Part shown: piece by piece, positions 23,594 to 34,708 of the stretch
Position numbering within the stretch: position 1 is the first letter of the stretch
Layout: each line of letters starts with the position of its first letter
Assembly: GCF_029168945.1 (NCBI RefSeq)
Contig: NC_083610.1
Span: forward strand, 71,167,580-71,231,579
DNA from: Cannabis sativa
Lineage: Eukaryota > Streptophyta > Magnoliopsida > Rosales > Cannabaceae
Length of the DNA stretch: 64,000 bases
Reading direction: 5' to 3'
Notes under the pieces: generated by a model
Told to the model about the DNA's origin: nothing
Databases searched by the model: none
The model's input: only the letters and a program-made list of their open reading frames with translations
Made by a program: the position numbers and the translations under genes

Positions 23594-25166
23594 AATTGAG
23601 ATATGGTTAGTCATAATCTCACACCACACTTGATAGTGTGTAGCGTGTGAGATGAGGAGAGAGAGAGTGTGAGATAGGCGTGTAAGGAGAGAGAAAGAGG
23701 GAGTGAAAAATCAATCCTATTTTTCTCTACCATAGTTATGCTCTTTTCTGGTTATCTCAGATTATTTTGGGGTGTTTGTTTATAATGTATATATATCATA
23801 TATATAATGTTATAAATAAATAATAGAGAATGGAAATGGATTAAGATGTCACCTAAAATTATAAGCACATTGGGATAATATTTAGATATTTAAATTAGTA
23901 ATATATAAAAAAAAAAAACATGAATAAAATAAATAGAATACATATAATTTTGATAATATTTACAAAATCAATGTATAAATATGTGTATGGATCAAAGAAA
24001 AAATAAATGATCACAAGCCATATCAACTTGATTAATTAACTAAAACATAAGATAGAAACATATAATAGTGCATGCCAAAATTTTTTTAGTTTCAAAGGAA
24101 TAATTTTTTATACAAAACTTGATCGATTCAGTTACAATTGGTGATGAAAGAGACGTCAGCTAGTAGAGGCAAGAGGTGGAAACGGCATTGAGAAACATAT
24201 CATGCCTTAAGAGTATAAGTTTCTTCAATAATAAAATATATGCCTACATGGTTGGCCAAACATATTTGTTGATGCTCAAATAATATAGTAATAACTAGTA
24301 TATATAACATAAATTGTGGTTACATATTAAATATGAGAATATGAAGAGAATGTGATAATAATAATCATAATAATAATAATAGATATTTAATTTGATATGG
24401 AAGTTATAAAATGAAAAAGACATATTATCATTTTTATGTCAATTAATATAAAAATAAATATTAATAATATAATTATTATAAATCTATATATAAATATAAA
24501 GGAAAAGTATGAAGCGGTAATATTATATTCTAAAATCACTTCAAAACTATTTTTCTCTTCTCTCCTTAATTTTCTCAATTTTAATATTTTATTAAAGCAT
24601 TAATCTACAAATTAATATTTTACTATTATTTTAATAATTTTTCTATAAAATAATATAAATCTACAAATTGATATTTTACTATTATTTTAATTTTCTATAA
24701 AAAATATAAAATATTTAAAAAAAAAGTTAAAAAATAAAAAACAAATTCTAAAAAATTATTAAAACTTAAATCAAATATAATTAATCATAAATTTCGTTTA
24801 TATACATACATAAAATATCAATCAATATATATATATAAATCTATATATATACATAAAACAGTGACATGATATTCTAAATTTTTTTTAAAGCTATTTTTCT
24901 TTTCTCTCTTTAATTTTCTAAGTTTTTTTAATTTTTAATTCATATAAAATTGCTCTAAAACTATTTTTCTCTTTTCCCCTTAATTCTCTCACTTTTTTAA
25001 TTTTAGTTCTATAAAAAATACAAAAATAACTCCATAAAACTCAAATTATAGTAATAATAATACAATATATAACCTTAACTTTTTTGGTTTTGTTTTAAAT
25101 AATAATAATATAAAAATGATAATTCTAATATGTACGTTTTTGGCTTTTCTTAAAAAAAAAAAATAA

Positions 25167-25215
<49 letters not shown>

Positions 25216-25241
25216 GAATTAATTGTATGTGATACTTGAAA
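23594..25241. other. AT-rich intergenic region
   Basis: No gene is seen. It includes AG-rich sequence near 23655-23705, a pyrimidine-rich phrase of the type CTATTTTTCTCTTCTCTCCTT repeated three times in diverged form (24548, 24889, 24960), and an AAT microsatellite at 25167-25213. Confidence 0.55.
25167..25213. repeat. (AAT)n microsatellite
   Basis: About 15 perfect trinucleotide units, just before a Mutator-type MITE. Confidence 0.95.
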
Positions 25242-25983
25242 TGGATATTGGCGGTTAAACTATCTGAACTTTACGGTTTGTAACACTTAACCACAAACAA
25301 TGAATTTTTGGCAGCTAAACCGCCTAAACCCTGGTTCCGTTTTGCTCTGCACACCTCCGTCCAAAAATCACAGTTAAGTGCCACAGTTGACTGTCCACGT
25401 GTACACACTTGTACACGTGGAAAGTTTTTAGTGGTCCACGTAATATTAGTTTTAAAAAATAATTATAAATATTTAAAAAAATTTAAAAAATTAAATTAAA
25501 AAAGTAAAAAAGAAAAAAAAAATCTGATTTTTTTTTTTAATTTTTTTAAATATTTATAATGATTTTTTAAAACTAATATTACGTGTACAAGTGTGTACAC
25601 GCAGGCCCGACCCTGGGCATAGGCAGGCTAGGCCTGTGCCTAGGGCCCGCTAGGTCTGTGCTGTGCCTAGGGCCCACCCAGCCCAGGGGCCCAAAATTTT
25701 TTTTTCCTCTTTTAAAATTATACATTTTTTTACCGATTTTGAAAATACCACATTTTTTCTAACATAAGGGCCCAAATTTTTTTTTCCCTATGGCCCACTT
25801 TGTTTCAAGGCCGGCCTTGTGTACACGTAGACAGTCCACCGTGGCATTTAACTGTGATTTTTGGACGGAGGTATGCAGAGCAAAACAGAACCAGGGTTTA
25901 GGGAGTTTAACCGCTAAAAATTTGATTTTTGTGGTTAAGTGTTACAAACCGCAAAGTTCAAGTGGTTTAGCCGCCAATATCCC
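25242..25983. mobile_element. Mutator-type MITE with long inverted arms, 742 bp
   Basis: The arms of about 280-360 bp are inverted copies. Left end TGGATATTGGCGG, right end in reverse GGGATATTGGCGG. The flanks TACTTGAAA (25233-25241) and TACTTGAAT (25984-25992) fit a 9-bp Mutator target repeat with one change. The arms share TTTGTAACACTTAACCACAAA and the AAACC..GG blocks. A hAT MITE is inserted in the right arm at 25602-25819. Confidence 0.85.
25602..25819. mobile_element. hAT MITE nested in the Mutator-type MITE, 218 bp
   Basis: The ends are CAGGCCCGACCCTGGGC and, in reverse, CAAGGCCGGCCTTGAAAC. The 8-bp target repeat TGTACACG is perfect (25594-25601 and 25820-25827). The interior holds two direct copies of TGTGCCTAGGGCCC. 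No transposase is present. Confidence 0.9.
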
Positions 25984-25992
25984 TACTTGAAT

Positions 25993-27020
25993 AATATTTC
26001 AATTGATTTTTACCACGTTTAAATTTTTTATTAAAAATATTAATTAATTTTTAACAAAAGCCTACTTTACGTCTTTTATTAAAATGATAACTTTAATGTC
26101 AAGTATCACATAATTATAACTAAAGAGCATTACTATTGGGCACCAATAGTACCCAACAGCTTTCATAGGTGATGATTAGTTAGTGATATTCTCTAATTTT
26201 TTTTTAAGTTATATATGGGGCATGCTACTTAATTACACTAATAGTGGTATGATACCAGCAAAGAGGGTTGCCTTTTAGCATTTCTCATAACTAAAATATC
26301 ACATTTTTATATATTTTTTTTCTTTTTTTAATTAAGATATTTAATAAATAATAATAACTTTATTAAAACATATTAATTAATAATAATATAACAACCTAAT
26401 GAATTTTCTATAATGTCTTAAAAATGTTAAAAAACTATTTAAAATTCGAGATGCAATATAAGATTAAGATACAGATTTGGAAAATACAATAGTGACGACT
26501 ACAAGTGAACTACGGTAATGACAAGTGATGCAATATAGTGATGACAACGGGTGAGATACGGTGATGAAAATAAGTGATATATAATAATAAATTTTATTTA
26601 TTTATTTTTATAAAAAATAATTTCTTTTAACAAAGCAATTTAAATTACTACATATAATAAATTTTAAACTTTTTAATAAATAATTCTAAATAATAATTAA
26701 TAAAATCATGCATTTAGTTTTTAATAAATAAATTATTGATAATAATATGAAATAAAATAATATATTTACAATTTTATTATATATTAGAATTATATTTTTA
26801 AGTAACTATTTATTATAATATTAAAAAAAATTAAATTAAGCCGCGCGAAGGGCGGCTATATTGCCTAGTGTTAAATACAAAAAAAAAAATAAACAAAAAA
26901 TTAAGAATTAGAAAAAGTAGAACATTAGAAGAAGAGAGTGCCACCTCATTTCTTCAAAACCCTTCTTTATATATTGATTGATAATTTTGCTAAATAGGGT
27001 TGTTTTATATTCAATTGTAA
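25993..27020. other. AT-rich intergenic region
   Basis: No gene is seen. Near 26125-26290 there is a phrase of the type AAAGAGCATTACTATTGGGC followed by a repeat of related text, possibly a degraded MITE. A TCGTATT-free, poly-A-rich stretch leads to 27020. Confidence 0.45.
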
Positions 27021-27562
27021 GGGCTTGTTTGGTATGCCGTATAAGGGCCGTACTGTATTAAATAATAAATAACACTATGTTTGGATAAAATAATGTATTG
27101 TATTAATTATTACGACTAAATTTTTAATACATAAAAAATGGTCCGTATTAGCTTGTATTATAATATTTACAAAGGATTTAGGGTCAGTCTCAATCTCCGA
27201 CCCGAACTCGAAACCGAATCTGAATCCAAATCCGGGACACAGACTCAGACCGGGACTCAGACACGAACTCAGGAGCTGAACCCAGACCCCGACCCAGAAC
27301 TGGGAGCCGGACCAGAACCTAGACCTAGACCGAGACCCGTATCGGGACCCGGATCCGAATCCGACCTAGACCCAGGACCCAGGACCCAAACTCGGACCTG
27401 ACTTGTAGTTGGTGTTGGAGTCGAGTGTATTGAAAATATACTATAACTTTACACAATCTATTAATAAAGTCAATACAAGACATAGTATTGTATTAAATAA
27501 TATTAATATAATATAATCAAACACAATATAATACAATAAAATACGGCGTACTAAATGAACCC
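27021..27562. mobile_element. Tourist-like MITE with a GC-rich hexamer core, 542 bp
   Basis: The ends are GGGCTTGTTTGGTATGCCGT and, in reverse, GGGTTCATTTAGTACGCCGT. The target repeat TAA is present at 27018-27020 and 27563-27565. The AT-rich arms enclose a GC-rich degenerate repeat (27181-27402). The reading frame through the core (TQTQTGTQTRTQ..., PDPDPE...) is a by-product of the hexamer repeat. Confidence 0.82.
27181..27402 (+). repeat. Degenerate GACCCG-type hexamer repeat
   Basis: About 220 bp of diverged hexamers such as GACCCG, GACTCG, GAACTC and GACCTA. It is strongly GC-rich against its AT-rich surroundings. The same kind of block occurs in the MITE at 29799-30283. Confidence 0.75.
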
Positions 27563-27565
27563 TAA

Positions 27566-29795
27566 AATAATAAATTAAGGAGAAGATATAAGAAAGTATA
27601 CAAACAAAATCACTCATATTTTTTTTTGTTTTGTTTTTAAGAAAGAAAATTAAAACATTATAGGCATTTAAAATAAAGTAAAATGTGGTTTGTATTGTAT
27701 AGTATGCCAAAGTAAATGTTGACAACTGGTGCTTCATTTTTCTCATTCGTATAACTGGTGCAACAACAAACAACTGTGCCAAATGACAAAATTAGATAAA
27801 TCTATTCAAAACACAATTTAAAATAAAAACCATAATGTCTACTTCAACCTTTTGTATATAGTAACATATTTACATATTTAAAAAGACTATATCTATATAT
27901 CTATCGACTTGTGAGTTTAACGTCAAAGGTAATCACGAGAAAGTTTAGACTATGTTTCTGCCAAACACTTGATAACAAAATAATAATTAATGAAATCTGC
28001 TTAAACGAGTATATTTTATATCAAATATATATATACTCTCGTTAATTCTAAAAAAATAAATTCAAAATGGAGATATTTTTTTCTGACAAAAAAATTATAA
28101 TCTGTGTTTTAGAAAAGGGCACTATTTTTGTAATGTTAAAAAATTATATATTAAAATTCCGACATAATTAAATAGAATTATATTAATTTGAGTTTTGTTT
28201 TTAAGATAAGTCTGAACAGCGTTATGAAAGTGCGGTTAATCTTGTTTAATTTAAACAACATAAAATAATAGTATTATATTCCCTTACATTAAAAAATAGA
28301 GAAGAAGAAGAAAGAGTAAATTGATGTGGGAGGGAGGCAGTACTGAGACTGAGAATTTGATCAGTTTAAGACAAAAGAAGCAGTCCACGTCAGCAGAATG
28401 GAGCCCCGTGAAGAGACGAGGGTGGTGTTAATTCCGCGTTCTTAATTCTGTTTTCTCTCCACACTGTACGACACGTTCTCTCTCTCTATTTCCCCACCGA
28501 CAATCAAACGCGTTGCCGTAGGTGGGCCCCTCTCTCAATTATTAATACAGATTTTTGCTATTTAAAAAAATATTACAATTTCGTTACATGAGATTCTTTT
28601 TCTCGGTTTATCATAATATTTTCTTTTTATTTTGGGTAACATCAAAAATTAAAATTCTAAAATATATCTCTTATGTATATATAAATATATATATATTTTT
28701 ATGAATGATTAGTATTTTTACATTTAAAGTTTTAACACGATCTTGTCTTTAAAATATTTAATATTGGACTTTTTGAAAATTTCCCTTAAAATAGTTACAT
28801 AATTATTGTTTTTTTTGGTTTCTTTCACCGTTAAAAATTAACATTTTACTAATACAAAATTTAGTTCTTTTTTATTAAAAAAATTATTTTTAAAAATTAT
28901 AATATTTATTAATTCTAAAAAAATTAATATAAAAGTATTAAAAATTTAATAAAAATATTAAATTTACTTAAAAAAACATAAATTATTCTTAAAAAAAAAT
29001 ATTTTTAAACTTTATTTTATTTATAAATATGTAACTTAAAAAATCAAATCAAAATTATAAAAAAATGTAATAAATATTTTAAACAAATAAATATTTTTTG
29101 AAGAAAATATCAAACTAATTTATATTTATAAACTCATATCTTAAAAATAAAGATAAATAATTAGAAATTCAATAAAAATATAAAATTATTTTGCAAAAAA
29201 AATTAAAAATTCAACTAAAAGAATATTTGTTTACTTAAACAAATCTAGATTTTTGGAGGAAGAATAACAGACTCAAACTTGTTCCCATAAAATTTAACTT
29301 TACAAAAATTGAATTTTTAATATATATTTTTATATATAAATATATTTTTAATAAGAGAATAAATAATTTGTAAATCATTTAATTATTTTTAAATTTTTTC
29401 TTAAATTTTTTTAATCATTAAAAATGATTTTCTAAGATCTAAATTATTTTTTCAAGATTTATTAAAAAAATATTGATTTTTTCTCATTTTTATTTTGAAG
29501 GGATGCGATTTAATAGTTGTCAACGTTGAGGGGATAAAATTACTAATTTACAAAGACATGTCACTATTTAAACGAAATAATGGAACATAACTTAATAGAA
29601 GGACTAAATTTATGTAATCATAAAAGTTTAGGGGATTCTTAACAAGCTGTATCTTTTAAGAGACATAATCAATATTGTCGAAAGTTTATGAGATAAAATT
29701 ACTAATTATTTTCTTTTTTTTCAACAATTTTTAAAATTTAATTTGTGGATTAACTAATATTTTCCGTTTTTAATTTAAATTGTGATCCTATAAGT
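27566..29795. other. AT-rich intergenic region with one GC-richer island
   Basis: No gene is seen. The stretch 28320-28560 is less AT-rich and promoter-like: it holds a CCACGTCA element near 28387, a pyrimidine run near 28480, and GTGGGCCCC near 28523. No ORF of note follows on either strand. Confidence 0.5.
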
Positions 29796-29798
29796 TTA

Positions 29799-30283
29799 TG
29801 TGCCGTTTGGTAATACTTTTTTAATTAGTTTTCTGTTTTTAAAATTGAAAAAGTGAAAATATTTTTGAAAAGCATGTTCTATAAAACTGTTTTTACTTTT
29901 TAATTTTTTAATTGAAAATCAAAATTTTAAAAACAAAAAAAAAAAATCACTTTCAATATTTTTTAAACAGTTTTTTTTTCTTAATCAATATCTTGGACTT
30001 CGATCATGACTCGGACCCAAATCCCCCCACGGCCCTGGCGCTGAACCCGACTTCTAACTTGAACCCAAATCTGACCCCGGACCTAGACCTGACGTAAGTA
30101 AAATCAAAAAAATAAAAATGAAAAATGAACTTTACAGAACACACTTTTGTTTTTAAAATTGAAAAACAAAAGTGGTTACAGAACGCATTTTTATTTTTCA
30201 AAAGCAAAATTTTTAAAAACGAAAATTTTACTTTCATTTTGTGATTGAAAAATTAAAAAATAAAAGTGTTACCAAACGGCACC
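29799..30283. mobile_element. Tourist-like MITE with a hexamer core, 485 bp
   Basis: The ends are TGTGCCGTTTGGTAA and, in reverse, GGTGCCGTTTGGTAA. The target repeat TTA is present at 29796-29798 and 30284-30286. The long AT-rich arms are inverted copies. The centre (29998-30092) is a short GC-rich block of GACTCGGACCC-type hexamers like that at 27181. Confidence 0.82.
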
Positions 30284-30565
30284 TTACTTTATAAATTTTT
30301 ATCACAACCCCTGAATTAAACATTAGTAATTAATCTTTTTGTAATCTTTTTATGTATATATATATAATATCAATATTGTCTAAAAACAATACTTAAAGTT
30401 CTGTCAAAATTTTGTTAGAATTAAAGACTTAACTTTTAATAAATATTTATACAATTCTAAATAATGCGTCTCTTAATATTAATTCAACTTAGCCAAAAAA
30501 GTTTGTTGGAGTTTGAAAATGTTTCTTTTCAATCTCATTGTATAAGGGTGGGCACTAAAAGTTAA

Positions 30566-30926
30566 GAGTAATTTGCGGTATAAATATTTAAGTTTAACTT
30601 CCACTTGTAAATAAATATTTAAATTTAATTTTTAGCGGTAATAATATTTAAGTTATAATTTTAAAATTTCTATAGGTATCTGACTATTATGTATTAAGTA
30701 AATTAACACGTATTAATTTCTGATTAGTCTAAGTCATTATTTTATTTTTTCAAAAATAATTAGTTTAAAACATACCAATAAGAAAATGACACATGTATAA
30801 TGACTAATTAACATTTAACGGTTAGATAACTACAGAGTTCTAGAAATATAACTTTAAGTATTATTATCGCTAAAAATTAAACTTAATTATTTATTTACAA
30901 TAAAAAATTTATACAGAAAATTACTC
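30566..30926. mobile_element. Mutator-type MITE, 361 bp
   Basis: Both ends start GAGTAATTT, and about 120 bp are inverted copies (TTTAATTTTTAGCG shared by both arms). The flanks AAAAGTTAA (30557-30565) and AAAATTTAA (30927-30935) match at 8 of 9 bases. Confidence 0.8.
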
Positions 30927-30935
30927 AAAATTTAA

Positions 30936-33500
30936 TAACCAAGACTCTTTGATATCGTCTTTGAGTTTGATTGTACTTGATTTTACACAAATTTTTTAAA
31001 TTTAATTTCAAACTGCTAATTTTTCTTATTGTTCTAGATTAGATAATATTGTGATCTATATCTTAACTAAATATGGCTTATTAGAAATTATTAGCAATAT
31101 TTAGTGAATTATTTTAGCTCATTTTAGGTGAGCACGTTTGATCAATTAATTAGTGTGGCCCTTCCTTTAAGCTCTTTGCTTAGGTGGTTTATTTGGGCCT
31201 TTCTTCTCCAAAGGGAAAAATTAAACTTGCCAAAACCCCTAAATTGAATCTCTCATCGTTGCATGTGAGGATTACGTGGCACCTATATCATGCATTAAAG
31301 TATTGGTCATACTATAAGCTTAAATATATATAGACAATAGAATTTTTATTTAAGAATGTAAAAAAATTAAACAAATTTATATTAGAAGAAATTAAAACAT
31401 AACAAATATTAATGTAAAAATAATAAACAATAAATGATTTTTAATATGATATTATAATAAAAATTATTTTTAAGTAAATATAATATTTATATATATTATA
31501 ATTTAGACATAAATAAATTTATAAACTGTAAGTGTATATTATATAAATTACATTCAAATAGATGTTCTATATAAATTTTATTAATTACATATATATATAC
31601 ATAGTAATATTGATTTAATTAGGTTTTATTCACTGTGTATGGCGTAATATTTTTGAACATACATCAATCCGACGTCGATGCAGATAAGAGTACAACTACA
31701 AAGCTGGTCTTGAATGAATATACAGTACTACCCATTCCCAATGGGTTATTACTGTATTGCCCTTGAGTGGATTTACTCAACAAATTCTCATTTTCTGATT
31801 TTCACTCTCACCACAAATTAGGCCTCCCTTCTATACGTGAACTCTCTATCAAAGACATGGGCTCACTCCAATCCATCACACTATTTTATTCATTTGGATT
31901 TTGAAAAGGACGTCTTCTCTTCTACATATAATACATATCTTCTTTTTTTTTTTCACCATTCAAGTTTTATTCGTTCAATTTTATTAAAAAATAATGTATA
32001 TATATATATTTTTGTAGTGAATTCATAAGTAATAAAAATGTTAGGCAAACAGAATCTTCAAAAAATCAAAAGCTAGCAACTTTTGGAGAGTTGTACAGCT
32101 GAGACAATGCATATAGCATGACATGGCATATGTAATATATATGATTAGCTTCGTAGTAATTAAGAGTTGAAAATCTGTATTCCATTAATTATGATAATTA
32201 ATTTTCAACTTTATTTTTTTAAAAAGCAGTTCACTGGGTCATTCCGTAATTACCTCCCATTTCCCTGGCTTATTAAAATATATATATTAAACAAATAAAC
32301 CTTTTTTGTGGTTCAATTTTTGGATTATTATTTAAGTTAATAATAATTATTATGTGGGGATGACTCCACTTAATGAGAATTGAATATATAAATATATATA
32401 TATATACTCCGTACAGCTTGCCAAGAACTATGAACTCCATAAATTCTCTCTTTTGATCTATAATAACTTTTTTTTTATGTCAATAATTCACGTCACAATA
32501 AAGATAGTTTTCTTAACTTCTTTACCAAGGTTGTATTTGAATTGATTATGTAAACTATATTAAATGAGATGAGAAAGAGTCGATAATAATTCATGTTTCA
32601 TCTTATATATATTATTATGCCTATTTATTTATTTTCATTGCGCTGTATTAATTTCTTCTTTGCTAAATTAATTATTTTCGTCACCCAAAAAGTGGTGACT
32701 CGGTTTTGTGACAAAATTTGCAACAAATCACTATGAGTATTCTTCAAATAATAATCTTAATATATACACAACCATCTAATCAGTGATTAAATTGATTCTT
32801 AAAAATTGTCTCAAACATCAACTAAATTCAAATTACATATGTATATTTATCTCGGAAAACAAATATATATAAATATATAAATTTAATAGCAAAGAGGAAA
32901 CATATAAATTTTGGGGTTCCATTGGTTCAGATCTACTGCCGTTTAACATGTCCTGAACCCTTTTCCCATTTGCTTTTCTAAGGTGAGAATTGAAAAATAA
33001 GCCAAGGAAAAAAAAAGGTTAATTAATTATTAAATATATAAGAAAGATTGAAGTGGGGTTGATCCCAAAAAAGGCCATTGAGGAGAGAGAAAGATAGTTT
33101 TAACTGTTGATTAGCGTCTCTCCTTCATGTTCACGGGATTTGACTATTTCCAGTAATGTTTTCCCAAATCTAAACATATATTATATTTTTAAAAAAAATC
33201 TTAAATAAGATTTTGTTAATTTGATAAATACTGTATTTAAAAAATACTATATTTAGTGCAATTTTATATATATAAAAAATCTTCAGAAATAATTTAACTA
33301 ATTATTTTTTTTTTTTTTGAATGAGGATAATTTAACTATTTGGGTTTTATAAGAAATAATTCATTAACTATAGTTGGGCTTTAAAATTGAATTAGACAGG
33401 TAGTAATTGCTTAGTTAATGCTTACAATAGTTTTTAATCATACACCATCATTTACTAGACTCTTTTATTTATTTTATTTTTAAAAATTTGTATTTTGCTC
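30936..33500. other. Intergenic region upstream of the QUA2-like gene
   Basis: No gene is seen. It is AT-rich with TA microsatellites (for example near 32392-32405). Less AT-rich patches near 31690-31870 and 32920-33150 could be upstream regulatory sequence. Confidence 0.5.
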
Positions 33501-33510
33501 TGAGAAAATT

Positions 33511-33520
33511 TATATAAAAT
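33511..33520 (+). promoter_or_regulatory. Candidate TATA box of the QUA2-like gene
   Basis: TATATAAAAT lies about 60-90 bp before a CT tract (33584-33606, a plant Y-patch type signal) and about 280 bp before the probable 5'-UTR intron. The position suits a start of transcription near 33545, which is an inference. Confidence 0.4.
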
Positions 33521-33793
33521 ATAGTATTTAGATTTCACGAGAACTGTCGTGATTGGATCGGTACAAAATCTCTCACTCTCTTCCTCTCTCTCTCTCTCTC
33601 TCTCTCTTCTCGCTTGCTTCAGTAGCTTAAAACATTCAAGGAACAAAGAGAAGAAGAAAACCATAGAAGTGTTTATGGTTTAAGCCAAAGCCAAACCCAA
33701 TCATGAATTCGCGCTGATTCAAAAGGGTGTCTTTGGCTCTGTTCGTTTTGCTTTCGTTCTTTTTATCTCTGTTTCTGCAGTCTTCATCTCTAG

Positions 33794-34669
33794 GTAGTGT
33801 TTGCTTGTTCTTGTTCTTCTTCTTGTTTTTATGTGATTACTTGAACTTGTTTGATTTGATTGATTTCAAGATGGTTTGTTAATATTTTTTTTTGGGGTTA
33901 TTCTTATGATATTGATCTGAATGAATTTTGGGTCTATTTTTGGATTTTAGTATGATAAAATTGAATGGAGCTGAAAGTTGGACTGAAAAATGAGCTTGCC
34001 CTTTTTTGCTGATAAGGGTTTCCGAAACGAGTGAAAGTGATACAACTGTTTTCTTTGGTTATCTCGGAACGTATCTACTTTACTTTCCCTTTTCTGTCCT
34101 CGAAATACCAATTGCCCTTTATAAGCTTATTCTTTTCACTTTCTAAAGAAGACTCAAAGTTCTATTATTTTTCATCTTTATTGACTGAAACTGTTTCCTT
34201 AATACGTTTAATTCTTACTGGGTTTATGGATCTAGCATTGATATTTGGAAAATGACCATTTCCACCAGGGATACAACTCTTTAGTTTTTCTGGGTTAGAA
34301 AATGTTCAGGGTTTTTCATTAGCCTGTGTTTTAAACTCTCTTGAGTGAAGAACCAATCTAAGTTTGCATATTTCTTGGAAATTAATTGAAGAATATATCT
34401 GGGTTTTTTTTTAATATTCCTTTTACGCTTCTACTTGTTTGGGTTAGAAACATTGGTGGGCACGTATCTTATATAAGGATTTATTCGTTTTTGGTGGAGT
34501 CTCTATTACTGTCAGTCAAACAAATTCCATTTGAGAATAAGCTTTTTTAAATTTTTGTAGAGCTTGAAGGGTAGGATTTGAGTCTGTTTCTCTTAATCTC
34601 TATCTTGCTTTTGTTCAGATTGAGTTGTTTCTATTTTAATCCCATATATTCTTTTCTTGTTTCCTGTAG
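33794..34669 (+). other. Probable 5'-UTR intron of the QUA2-like gene
   Basis: The donor TAG|GTAGTG at 33794 and the acceptor TTCCTGTAG at 34669 bracket a T-rich stretch. A second acceptor, TTTTGTTCAG at 34618, is possible. The remaining leader before the ATG at 34709 would be short and free of another ATG. The short ORFs within this stretch are then intronic. Confidence 0.4.
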
Positions 34670-34708
34670 TCTCTTCTGTGTAGCGACTAGCGAGTCCGTG
34701 GTTAAAGA

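Noticed and set aside
27138..27401. 87-codon Thr/Gln/Pro-rich ORF
   Set aside because: It is the reading of the hexamer repeat core of a MITE.
33455..33664. - strand ORF with Arg/Glu repeats
   Set aside because: It comes from the CT tract before the QUA2-like gene read in reverse.
34031..34255. 74-codon ORF before the QUA2-like start
   Set aside because: It lies in the probable 5'-UTR intron and has no recognisable domain.
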